In this document: in pieces, positions 1-11,700 of the stretch
Layout: each line of letters begins with the position of its first letter
Position numbering within the stretch: the first letter of the stretch is position 1
Notes under the pieces: model-generated
Seen by the model: the letters and a program-made list of their open reading frames with translations, nothing else
Told to the model about the DNA's origin: nothing
The model's database searches: none
NCBI RefSeq assembly: GCF_033807575.1
Contig: NC_084704.1
Span: 33,457,968-33,521,967, forward strand
DNA: 64,000 nt
Direction of reading: 5' to 3'
DNA from: Cydia pomonella
Lineage: Eukaryota; Arthropoda; Insecta; Lepidoptera; Tortricidae
Translations under genes and position numbers: made by a program

Positions 1-468
1 CTGTTGCAAATTAATATTCTTTTACATAGCAAATACGTGATATGGGATGCTAGAGATCTCAACTATATGAATACGGGAATTAGAGAGGATTGATGTTTAA
101 TTTGATTGTAAATTTAATAAATAGACTGGTGTACGAGTCTTCCATCACTAAATATCGCTGCGTGGGAAGCACCATTTCCCTGAAAGTGATACCTTTCTTC
201 AATTTGTGTCTCGCCGTAGTACGTGTAATTGTGAACATAACAAGTTGAATCACTCCTTTTTTTTAATGCGTTTAAAATTCGTCTTACTATCAAAAGTTCA
301 AAAAGTTCAAAAGTTTTTTATTGTATGTAAGAATCAGGTTACATTGTAGGTCGAATATACAATTGAATATTTAGTCACACCGAAACTTTACCTTTTCAGG
401 TGTACATACATTTACAGTATACACATATAATTATGTTAACATATTAACTTACATACTAGTAACACTCA
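1..468. other. AT-rich non-coding sequence
   Basis: No gene is seen on either strand. The stretch is AT-rich and, with 906-1755, is inferred to be intron of the FRS2-like gene that starts at 1975 and runs leftwards out of the window. Confidence 0.5.
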
Positions 469-602
469 TGAGAAACTTAGATAATCATTTATACAGTAAA
501 AACATTCTTTTATAAGCCACTTTTTTGTGCTCGACTTAAACAGCTTTAGATCCATGTCTTTAAAATGATCAGGTAATTTGTTGTAGATTGTGATGCACAT
601 GA
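469..602 (-). mobile_element. 3' coding end of a CR1/Jockey-like LINE (remnant)
   Basis: Read on the minus strand, this gives the C-terminal pattern typical of these LINE reverse transcriptases: IYNKLPDHFKDMD followed by a lysine-rich KKWLIKECFY stretch and a stop. The same pattern (INKLPDSIKLL...KWLQEHSFYS) recurs at 31732-31986 on the plus strand. Only the 3' end is present, as expected for a 5'-truncated insertion. It lies in the presumed intron of the FRS2-like gene. Confidence 0.6.
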
Positions 603-739
603 TATAGGCCTATCTAACCTCAAAAGAGCCGATTTCCGTATCGTGATGGGTATTTATAGATTTGTTGCACCCAAAATCTCCTGCAACTTGTTCGTTTTCG
701 TTTTTTTCTTTTGGATTGCTTTGTAAAGCAAAATAAAAC

Positions 740-906
740 ATACGCGAGCCACGGCAGTAAATGTGTGCAGCACCATTTTGAACAGCTGACTGAGGGACGC
801 CATCTTGCCGAGCAATTTGGCTCGGCTGAGGCAAAAGTTACACGAGCGTGAGGCCCGTCGTTTGCCGCGCGAGGAAATTTCCTCGCGAGGTTGCTCGTTC
901 TGTGGA
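740..906. mobile_element. MITE-related sequence of the 'gcgggtccacaca' family
   Basis: The right end (cctcgcgaggttgctcg, then tgtggacccgcctatt) matches the inverted ends of the complete MITE at 43579-43775. The inner part (cagctgactgagg...gccatc) matches, in reverse, the sequence at about 33715-33745. No clean left terminus is visible, so this is a truncated or rearranged copy. Confidence 0.5.
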
Positions 907-1755
907 CCCGCCTATTGAATTGTGCAACAAGTCTTCAGGCTTGTTCAACAAGTCACCATCACCATGCAGTGTCAAACACTGTGACTGATCATGATGGGGA
1001 CTTTTGGATCAGACAGACAGACAAGGTGTAAAATTAGTTTTGGGTAAAGATAGTTAAGTAATAAGATAAGTAAAGGATCTTTAAATTAAAATATATTATA
1101 TTTTATACATTTGATTGTCTACCTAATTGCAATAATCATAAAGTCTATATTACAAGAGTTATACAGTACTGGACAATGTGTTGCAAAAACAACTTTATTA
1201 TGTCCGTATTAAGGTTTAAAATCTAATAGCTTAAAAAATAAGACTATTACAAACAAGGTGTTATTTACCTTTGCTATTAATAAAAATAAAAATAAATAAA
1301 ATATAATAATTAATATGTTACGGGTTTAACTATTTGTTGTTGTCCTTCTGTCCACTCGGCCAGGACCACAGTAACCAAGTTGTTTATGTGGTCTAACAAT
1401 CTAACACACACTACATAGTTAGTATGTAGCATATATGTATTCATAGTAGAATGGCTTCTAACTACAACTCTAAGGATGAGTTTGATAAATAAAATTGTGG
1501 TTTTAAAGATAGATAGATAAATCATTTTTTTGACTGAATCATTGATTAAAGGAAAATATAATGATAATAAAATTTTATAGACTATTACCTGTTACATAAA
1601 CACACACAATGAAGATGGTTTAAAAAATATACCTACTCAGCTGGCATGTAAATAATAAAACAAATACAATATAGTAGCACCAAGTCAATAAGATTTTCTC
1701 TTATAAGATTTTCAATTTATTATAAATAGAAATCCGATTAGACCAATCTTCGTAC
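907..1755. other. AT-rich intronic sequence, no gene seen
   Basis: Contains a short remnant of the gacagacagacaagg motif found in lepidopteran 'ggttccgtacc' elements (about 1005-1030), then AT-rich sequence. The next exon of the FRS2-like gene was looked for and not found here. Confidence 0.5.
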
Positions 1756-1975
1756 CTGATTCAAAACTGAATATTTCTCCTTCAAATCCATATCTTCGAA
1801 GAGAGTGCAGAGGCCAAACAGTGGAGTCCCTCCCTTCCCTGTATAGAATAATATCCGTATCGGTTATCTCCAGCTGCCCCGAACACAGATCCAGCCCGTT
1901 TTCGTCTATGTTTACCACCCGAAATACGTTTGGATGCAACTCTGAAACTTCCTTCTTACTGTGTAAGCACCCCAT
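1756..1975 (-). CDS. FRS2: FRS2-like FGF receptor substrate, first coding exon (partial gene)
   Basis: The exon encodes 73 residues starting MGCLHSKK and ends at a donor (tcag|gtacga) in phase 1. Seen: N-terminal Met-Gly-Cys, then an IRS/PTB-type fold start with VFRVVNIDENG, SGQLEITDTDIILY, a Trp-containing strand, LRRYGFEG and FSFESG. In FRS2/FRS3 adaptors the glycine is myristoylated, anchoring the protein at the plasma membrane, and the PTB domain binds the FGF receptor juxtamembrane region to relay signals to Grb2/Shp2. The in-frame upstream ATG at 1999 is less likely because it would bury the myristoylation glycine. The rest of the PTB domain and the tyrosine-rich tail lie left of the window. 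DOK proteins share the fold but normally begin with a PH domain. Confidence 0.75.
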
Positions 1976-2726
1976 CGCGCTTCTTGACGAAATTAACATA
2001 CATCAATCTATAAAAAGCTCCGCTCTCAATCTTGTAACCAACATTAATCTCATTCTGATTAAATACCAATGCAGTTGCGTCGAAATAGAATAGGGTACCA
2101 ATAAAAGTAAATAAAATTATTTTTCTGCTCAAGCCCCATCCCTATCGCCATTGAGTTGACACTTTGATTTTGATATGACATGACATTGACACTCCCTTCT
2201 AGTTCAGAAATTTGCCAAGTTGGTTTCTGTATATCAAAGCTGTATATCTTGACCAAAGAGTATTATAGCAAAGAGTTTATCATTAAAGAAAAGAAAAGTC
2301 ACTTTTATAAATTACAACAAAATGATTCGTTTAATATTTCGCGCGTGTTAGTAAATACTACAAATGGGTGGAGCTAGTAAAGTTGCATAGCTACTTGATA
2401 GAAAAAAAAAACTTCTATACACTTTACTCTTTGCTCCGGTTCGTGGGTGTGGAATGGTGTGGAAGGAAATAGAATTAGCTCTCCGTCTCTATCTGTCATA
2501 CTGTTTTTGACAGCTGTCAGCTGTTTACTATAAAATACAAAGAATTTTCATGGAATTTGTCTCGATAATATAAACACTTTATTTTATTAATAAAATCATA
2601 AAATACTATCATAGTTAAAAATGTGTTGCTTTATTACAGGCCAATATTATTTGTACTTTTTTTTAGCAAATTATAACTAGGTCCGACCTAAAAATTTTTT
2701 AGCTCTTTGTTTAATGGTTAATAAAC
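1976..2726. promoter_or_regulatory. Divergent promoter region, FRS2-like (-) / Rab3GAP2 (+)
   Basis: The 751 bp lie between two head-to-head start codons. No coding exon is apparent; small open frames here lack family resemblance. The stretch around 2420-2530 is less AT-rich and contains the palindromic gacagctgtcagctgt motif at about 2508-2524. Inferred to hold both promoters and 5' UTRs; no core element can be assigned firmly. Confidence 0.5.
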
Positions 2727-5700
2727 ATGTCATGCCAAGTGGAATTATTTGCCGATTGTGGTGATATTTCTAGTTTAGGGCGTGCGCTCTTCATACCAGA
2801 GAAGGAAGGTACTGTGGAACCAGAATAAAAAACATACAAGTACAAAGAGAATGTTAAAATAAAACATATGTTTAATTTTTAGACACCAGTTGGTTGTCTC
2901 AATGCACGGTTTCGCTGTCACCATGCGGGAACCTGCTGGGCGTCGGTTACCGCAACCGCCTCTGCTTGCTCACTTCTCAGTGGATCCGCTCGACGGATCG
3001 GAACACCTACCTGATATCGTGGAGTGGCACAATGCCTGCAAATATAACGTCGATGTTGGCTCTCTCTATTTGTCCGTCGCACCATTCGTCCCAGGTAATT
3101 ATTTATGGCTGTTTTAAAATTAAAAGAAGCATAGTCTACTGTGGACTAGATATTTTAATGTTTATCTACTTCCTATTTCTGTTTATATTGTTCCTGTCTG
3201 TTCAATTCTATTGGTCTGCGTTTATCAGTGCCCATTAACTATAATGCCATTAAAGCTGGTTGATAATGACACTATTATCCACAGCAATACAAAAAAATAA
3301 ATGACAACAGTTCAAAAACATGACATGATAAGCCCAATCAAACCTTAAAAATATGAAGAGTAAAAAAAATGTTTTTCCAGAATGGACCCGACTGGTTTTG
3401 CATCATTATAGGCTTCAATAATGGTAGCGTCGGTTTCTACACCAACACCGGACACCAGTTGTCCCTGGAGAAGCTGGACGAGACCCCAGTCTTGAAGATA
3501 TCTTGCCACACCGGCTCATATGGGACACTGCCTGATGACATACATGTGCTGTTCTCAACCTGTGTGTGTATCTTGACTGGGGCGAGTTTGTTTCAGCTCC
3601 TGAGAAATGCCAAAGCACAACTTGCTAAAGGTAAGCATGTTAATTATGCAACTATACTACCACAATTCAATTAACCTGAAACCTTATCTGTTAGCAATAA
3701 ATTTTACAAATAGTCAGATGTTGCATACATTTAATCCTCAATATGTAAACCTAGTACTCATATCCTGCTTACTGTTAAGAGCAGAAGGTAATTATCAGCT
3801 AGGGTGAGAAAATAATGTAATGTACATTACCATGTCAATCTTTTAGATAACAGAATTTTCAGGATTCAGTACAGGATTATGGTTTCACTGGGAAAGTGTT
3901 TTTTTTTTTTCAATGCAAGTTTATTGGTGTGGCCAACATTGCTAATTTTCATCGTAAATGTAATAAGCTACCTTTAATAAAACTGACTGATTTTTTCCTA
4001 AAATAACCTTAGTTTATGGTAACCTTAGTCTATGGTATATAACCTGAAGGTTATCCCGAGGTCTACAGCTCACATAGTAACTAGTTATTATTTTATGCTT
4101 GTAGATACCATAAACTAAGGTTATGAAAAGCTTAATAAAAGTATAAATAAAAAATACTTTCTTGAGTCAATATTAGAGCAGTCTTAAGTGCGCTTAACCC
4201 TACTGGCACTTAAGTTCTTTATGCCAATTTCCACCATTTTGAAAATTTCAAAAAACGAAACGTCAGAAAAATTCTAACTTACTACTGAATCTGCTCACAA
4301 AATTTCACGAGAATCAGTTGAGAAATGCGACCTGTAGAGGAGAACATCCGGACATACAAAAGCATTTTTGCCATAGCTGGAATGGAGACCCTCACTAACG
4401 CGTCAGGGATAAAATCACATATCTATTTTATAAATAAATGAGCGAAAAGCTTAAAGGTTGAAATTAAAAATTGCTGAGTGATATAACAATAATAATCCTC
4501 CTTCACCTCACTCCATGTCTAAAAGCATTAACTGTCCCCAGCCTAATTAACCCTGTTTTCCAATATTTAGTTCAAGCTGGCATTCAGGAAACTTATTCAG
4601 TTGACAACAGAGGCCTGGGCGTGAGGAAGTGGAGCTTCAGCGAGCAGGAGCAGATCAATGATGCAGCGGTGGTGGGGTTGGAGCTGAAGAACTCATATGA
4701 CCATCTCCTGGCGGCTTCTACCTACGGGGGATATGATACATGGTAATTAATAATTTATATCCTTGGCCAAAAGACTTAGTTACATGGTTGGTTTGTTTAC
4801 ATTCTGCTGTATCAAATATTCGGTATTATGTTCTGATTAGTAAAAAGTAAAATACATTTTTTATCGTCGCGAAAAGTATTTGGTCTGTCGCGCCAAAAAA
4901 ATATATTTTCTACTTTTTCGTAATCGAGGAGTTAGTGGCCGAGCCCAATATCATTGGCGAAACGAAAGTCCACAGACCTCGCTGGTTCGGTCACCAACTC
5001 AGAATGGGAGAGGATCGGGCTGTCAAGAGGGCATTCTTGGGACGACCGACTGGTAGCCGTCCCAGGTGTCGCTGGGAAGACAGTGTGGCGGCGGATCTGC
5101 TTCAGCTTCGCGTCAGTAACTGTCAGGAAGTTGCGCAGGAGCGGGACAGGTGGCACGCTCTCGTTTCGGAGGCCAAGATTCTTTTTGGATCACTAAGCCA
5201 AATTAGTTAGTTACTTTTTCGTAAACAGAACATGATACCGAAACACCCAGGATCCTTGACCAAACACCCTTGTTCATCACACAAAATAAATGCCCCAAAA
5301 GGATTTGATCCTGGGACCATCGGGTCCATAGGCAGGGTCACTATCCACTAGGCCAGACAGAGTGTCTGGCCTGGCAGGAGGTCTCGAGGATGTAAAGAAG
5401 ATTCCCTTAACTCTTGTAAAACGCACACGGACTTTTTGATGTGAATCATAAATTATCTATTTTGTATCCAGGTACCGCTCCATCCCGCCGATGAACACGC
5501 TGATCCTCGGCGCAGGCGCGCGACCGTTCCTCGGGTTCCACTACGCGTTGGAAGGGGGCACCGCGCCGCCGCTTCATGACGTAGCGCGTGCGGTAGCGCA
5601 TAAGATTAAGTCCGCGTTGCCGTGAGTATACTGAACCTTGCTGCTAATAAGTTTAGGTTGAATTTAAAAAGATTCTACTACCCGTTGAAAGGAGGCACTG

Positions 5701-8700
5701 CACTGCCGCGTCGTAAAATCTGCGTTGTCATGAGTTTAAGCTGAGCCTTGCTGCAAATGGTTTAAGGTTGTATTTAAAAAGATTCTACTACTTGTTGGAA
5801 AAAGGTACCGCGCCGCCGCTTCAAGACGTAGCGCGCGCGGTTGCTCATAAGATAATGTCTGCGTTGCCGTGCGTTGAAGCTGAACGTGGCTGGTAATAGT
5901 TTAAGATTGAATAAGATTATATTACGCGTTGGAGGGTGCACTGCGCTGCCGCTGTAAGATGTGCCACGCAAGGTCGCCCTTAAGATAAAATAATATTTAA
6001 AATCAGAAACCTGAAATTTGAACTCACGAAAGTAAGCACCTGAAATTTTGCAAGGCCATTCCACGAGCTAAACTGAAGAAGAAATGTGCGTAGTGTTCAA
6101 AATTTCTTCAACGTTCAAGGGATGATTATTTTACTGAGATTTTTCACATCCAGTCTTCATAAAATTCACGTTTGTAGGGGACAACGGTAGGTCATTGCGT
6201 GGAAAACTCCTGCAGCGTCATTTGCATCGGGGCACGTTTACCTCATTGGATATGTTTGGTAGAGGCTGGCTGGGCGGCGGCGGCGGCGAGGCGGCGCCGG
6301 CGGAGCGCGGGGCGCGCGCGGAGGCGCTGTCGCTGCGCGCCGGCCTCCGGGACCCCGCGCGAGCCGGGACTGCCGTCGCGGTAAGCGGCCTTTTATCCCC
6401 GACTATATTTTTTACAGTACATATGGGGCTACTTTATAGCACTAGTGCGAGAAGTAGCATATTATGTTACTGTGTCGAACATTTAAAGGGCCATATGTAC
6501 TGTAAAACGTTGTACGATACATGTGCGAATAGGTAATTCGCAACTCGTGTCGATTTAAAACACTCCCTTCGGTCGTGTTTTAATTTATCGCCACTCGTTT
6601 CGAATTTCCTATTTTTCGCACTTGTATCGTAATGTACTATTTTATACAAAATAGTAGTTATGTGACTGCTACTTAGTGACAGGCATTAAAATACGAGTGT
6701 GCGTGTAAGAAATGAACGAAGCGAGTTTCTTAAAAGGACCACACGAGTGTTTTAATGCCTAATTATGTACAGTTACATACACTATTTTATACATTGCTTG
6801 CTGATTTGCCTAAGTAAGGTACGAGGTTGAAAAGCTTGATTATATCACTATTGTATACAATACTTTTTCTACGAGTCATTATTAAAAATAAATAAGTATC
6901 TCAGTAGATAAAAATGTACAAAAGACATAAACGCGTAGCTCCCGGCCCCTTGTAATATTTTCCGTGGGAGCACGGCGGCACGTGATTGGTATTTTTTTTA
7001 ATAGTTGACTACAGCGTATCGAAATTAATCATATAGTTAAGAGCCCATTCATGAAAAGTACTCAATTATAGTTTGGTATACAAAATTTTAATTCAACCAT
7101 TACAGTCGACAAGTAGAAAAAACACATTACGATTGAATGATGGGGCAGAAAGCGAGTCACGGGGCGGGGCAGTGCATGTAACAGAATCGAGGAATCCTAT
7201 CTACTTATTGGGTCCGTTTTGATTTTCAAATCAGGCGTTACTTCGCGGAATCCATAGATTAAGATTTATTTATTTCATAATACAAATTACATTATAAATT
7301 GCAGGCATGTCAATCTACAAGAATTCATATTATGATCGTCAAAACAGATATACAAACCATAATCAATAAAATATCAATTCAAAAATTTTTATAGTTACAG
7401 CAGGATACTAGGGTTTTAAAATAATGTCAAGAATAGTCAAGACATGTTAAGTCATATGTTTAATATTTAATTGGGCACAAACGGTACAATAATTCATACA
7501 AATAGTAATATTAATTAATAAATAAACCAATGAAGTTGCCACTATCTACTAGCGTATATCCAAAAAAAACAGAATGGAATAATAACTACAGAACAAGAAT
7601 TTGTCGGCATTTAAAATAAAAATGAAAAAAAAGTTAAAATTGGTACTCTAAACATTATTCAAAGCACTCAGAACTTCATACTTAAACTTAACTAATGGAA
7701 TATTAAACATATCAGTGTGTGAGAATATTATATTAATAAACACAACAATATTACAATGATTTAGATTTATTTATTTTCATAACGATAAATTACAGTATAA
7801 ATTATTCTTATGTTAATCTATATGAATTTACATTATGATCGTCAATGATTTGCCATGCAAACATATAATTATAAAACGTCAATAATAATTATCATAAACA
7901 AAAAAAAAAAACAAATTCGAAATTACCGTCAAATTAAAAACTACAAAACAAAGGAAACAGGAAACTAAAAAGAAATAATGGAATACATGTCAAACTAAAT
8001 ATTTAGTAATCACATAATGATCGTCATTAAAACTAAGAGCAGTAATAATAGGGTTGTTTCCAATTTTTTGAAACGCTCGTATTACGTTCTATATTAACTA
8101 AAAGTTGCCCTAAAATTCAGCTTTTATACTAAAAACGGCTTTAAATATGTTAAATTAACAAAATATATTTTGACAGATGCTTTCGCGCCCAATACGCTCT
8201 TTGAAAATTGTGTGACGTCACTGTTTACGGTTTGACACATAACTACATACGCACGTAGAAGATACGAACTGTCAACTGACATTTGTCATTTGTTGTCTAT
8301 CGCCTAACTGTCAACAGTGTCAATCCGAGAGTTGTGACGTCATCAGAATGTTCAATGACGTTTCAAGTTTGGTCACGTGACGTGTGCCAAAAGATATTTT
8401 AAATTCAATATTTACAAAAATATGGTTATTACAGGTCCCCTAAAAGTAGTTTAACATGTTCTTATAATCCAAAAGAATTTATTAGGATACAATTCTGCCC
8501 TAAGATTTGTAGATGGAAACAACCCTATTAGTGAAATTTACCTTTCCATATCAGGTATCGCCAGACCGGCGGCTAGCCGCAGTCTCGGACGGGCTGGGCC
8601 GCGTGAGCGTGCTGGACGTGGCGCGCGGCCACCTCGTGCGCCTGTTCAAGGGCCACCGGGACGCGCAGTGCGCCTTCCTGCAGGTAACGCCAGGGGGGGC

Positions 8701-11700
8701 AGGTGTCGGAGCGGCTTTCTCGGGTACGCCAGCAATTAAGGTTTTAGAGAGGGTAGTGTGGTGTTTCGGATACGATCGGTGTTCAATCGGCGACTATAGT
8801 GTACAGCGTGTTTTTGAAGTGAAAACTTCTTTAGATTCTGCCGGCACTCCCGGAGTACAACCCGTTGTTATTTTTCGTTAATTTCAAGGGTGCATTCCTA
8901 AGCTTAAATTAAGTAACTCAAAGACACCGGTATTCTAATCAACTTCATTTCTAGATAATCTATAATTATTTTTATCTGATAAGGCCCTTACGAGCGTGTA
9001 CACTTGTCCACGCCGTCCAGGACCTGTTTACATATTGATTAGTATTTAGTACGAGTTTATTTATACATTTGCTACTAAACGTACTACGTACTATCTCGGA
9101 CGATCGATGTTCGAAATGACATTGATATTGTCACAGTCTTCAATTATTTGGTTGGATTAAATGTAATGCCCGTGTTATAACAACGCTATATGCAACATTA
9201 AAACACTTTTTACAAAAAAAAAATATATATATAAAATAAAAAAATACATTTTTTTGAAAATTAACTATGCCATTTAGTTTCCTAAACGTATTTACCCATT
9301 CCCCATTAACGGAATTTAAAAAAATACACGGTTTATATGTATAAACTGGAATATCATTTCTTATGCAAACTCCGAAAGTCCGAAGCTTCTATTATCTTAA
9401 TTTCTCGGAAAATATTCTAGGTTACTAAATTAAGCGTTAACAATGTCTTTTTTATTTTAGGTTTTCGAACAAGACAGTAAAAAACCCCAGCTCTCAGTCA
9501 TCAAAGAAGTTCGTCGAGCAACATTCCTGATCATTTACAACCCCAAGAAGGGCTTGATCGACATCCGACTCATGCAGAGAGGCAACCGAGTTGCTGTTTT
9601 CACCGCCACCAAAAACGGACAGCTACTCTACAATACTTGTGGGCTTGTAGGCGCTGAGAAAAGTTACACTCACAAAAAACTCAACCTGCCAGACTTCCAA
9701 TGTGTCCTTATAAACCCAGATGGTAAACTGAAGAAGTTCACAATACCTTTCTTTTACGCTCTAGAAGGAGAACACTCCGACCGCTCGAAAGACCTACATA
9801 TACTACGCGACATGCGCGATTTCGTCAAGAAAAATCTAACCACAGTAGAAAATTACGAAAATGATATTATCGAGAAAGCGGAGAAACTAAAAACGGTAGA
9901 ACTGCAGAAACACTGCTTGGAAATGCTCGTTAGAAATTATGAAATACCGCCGAAAATTGTTATCGCTTGCTTAACTTTGTTTTGGGAGAATATTGAGAAG
10001 TTAGAGAAATTAACGGGACAGGAAGAAAAAATAAAGCGGTTTTTCGCTAACCTCGCTTTACTGACGCTGTTCTACAGGAATATAAACAATGAAAACACAG
10101 ATGACATGACGGAATTAACGATCAAAATTTATTCTTATTTAAACATTGATTGCATGGAGGACCTTAGTGTAGATGAGAAACAAGGGAACGAAGGCCCAGA
10201 TTTTCACCTATTAGAAGATGACAATTGCATTTTGGAAAGATTGCTAATTCTTTCTCAAGAAAATGGGTACAAAGAACACCACCCCAGAGTGAAATTTGCG
10301 GAAAGCAGAAGTCACAAGTACAAAGAGCTCGTATCTTGTTTCCTCGTGGAAGAAAGCTCTGGGTGTCTCTCTTTGAAACCGGAATTGCCGCAGGAAAAGA
10401 TCAATACATTAGCGGCCGATGTTTTCAAATCTATATTTGGAATCAAAGATATCGCGAAATTGAGCGACTTTCTAAAAAAAAGCGTTATCGATCCGAAAGA
10501 AATAGTTAAACTTGTTATAATGCATTTAATGAACATGCCACTAGAAGAAATAAGTTTAGATTTGATAGAAAAACTTATAACTGTTTTGTATTACGCGAGC
10601 AAGGCAACCGAAGAGGCGACGAAAATTTCATACAACGAAATATCCCCTTGGTGGCAAAGCATTCGAGATCTGCTCGTAGACATGCCCTGCCCATTAAGGA
10701 GTATGATCGTGGCCATGGCCTGCAAATCTGTGGGCAAAATATACGAAATCAAGTGTTCAGAAGGCGAGGAGGAGGCTTGGGAATCACTCACTACAGAGAA
10801 CGCGAAATGGGGCATTTTGATCGGAAAACTCGAAGACATATCACTGCTGACCATCATTCTCATGTTCAAAGACACGTTCGACGGGAACTGCCTTCCTAAG
10901 CTACAGTTTGGCGATATAAGCATAAATCTGAAGTATATTTATAGCAGAGGAAAGGGGTCGGTTACGGAGTTGATAGCTAAATGGTTGTGCAGTATGGGGG
11001 TCGTTCCAGAGGCGGTAGTAGCCAATGAGTTGATGGAAAACCGAGCAAGTTCGTACGAGGATGAATCTGACGATGATAGCGCCTCCTATCCCTTCATAGA
11101 GAACAACCGAGTGCACGTCGATAATAACCCAAAAATTTTCAAATGGCTCTCGCTCCTACGCCAGCAGTTCCCGCTCAGTACTTCGGCTGATTATATCCTC
11201 TCGAACATGTGCTGGGAATATGCTATGGCGTGGCAGAAAGACATGCAACAGACGGACAAACTTAACGTCGTTATCGACTTCTTGAGGAACATATCAGATA
11301 CACATTTACGGCTAGGTCTCTTCGCCATCATATGGTCCACATACATAAGACATATCTTCGAAGCGTCATGTAAATTGGTCAACAAAGTTGGTAAAATGCC
11401 GAAGGAACCTCTGTGCTTACAAGACGTTGGATTCGGGAATACGGTGATGGTGAAATTCCTCGAAGCCACTACCAGATATTTGGACGAGTTTCTGAAGTGT
11501 TCGAAATTGCCTATTGACCAAGAGAAGCGCGAGATACAATTTGAGAAGATTTGGGATGAAAGCACGCCGTCTTTAATGGAAGTCGCACAAGATACGAAAC
11601 GGGTTAACGGTGACATTTTAAGTTTAAACTATCAGATATCTTGCACAATTTACTATCAGTGTCATTTCAATGTAAAGTCGTCGAAACCTTTAGATACGTT

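Noticed and set aside
610..834. A 74-residue minus-strand protein.
   Set aside because: Overlaps MITE-related sequence and the 5' side of a LINE remnant; no conserved motif.
6195..6536. A 113-residue plus-strand gene.
   Set aside because: The frame merges intron, Rab3GAP2 exon 6 (6263-6380) and the start of a palindromic repeat.
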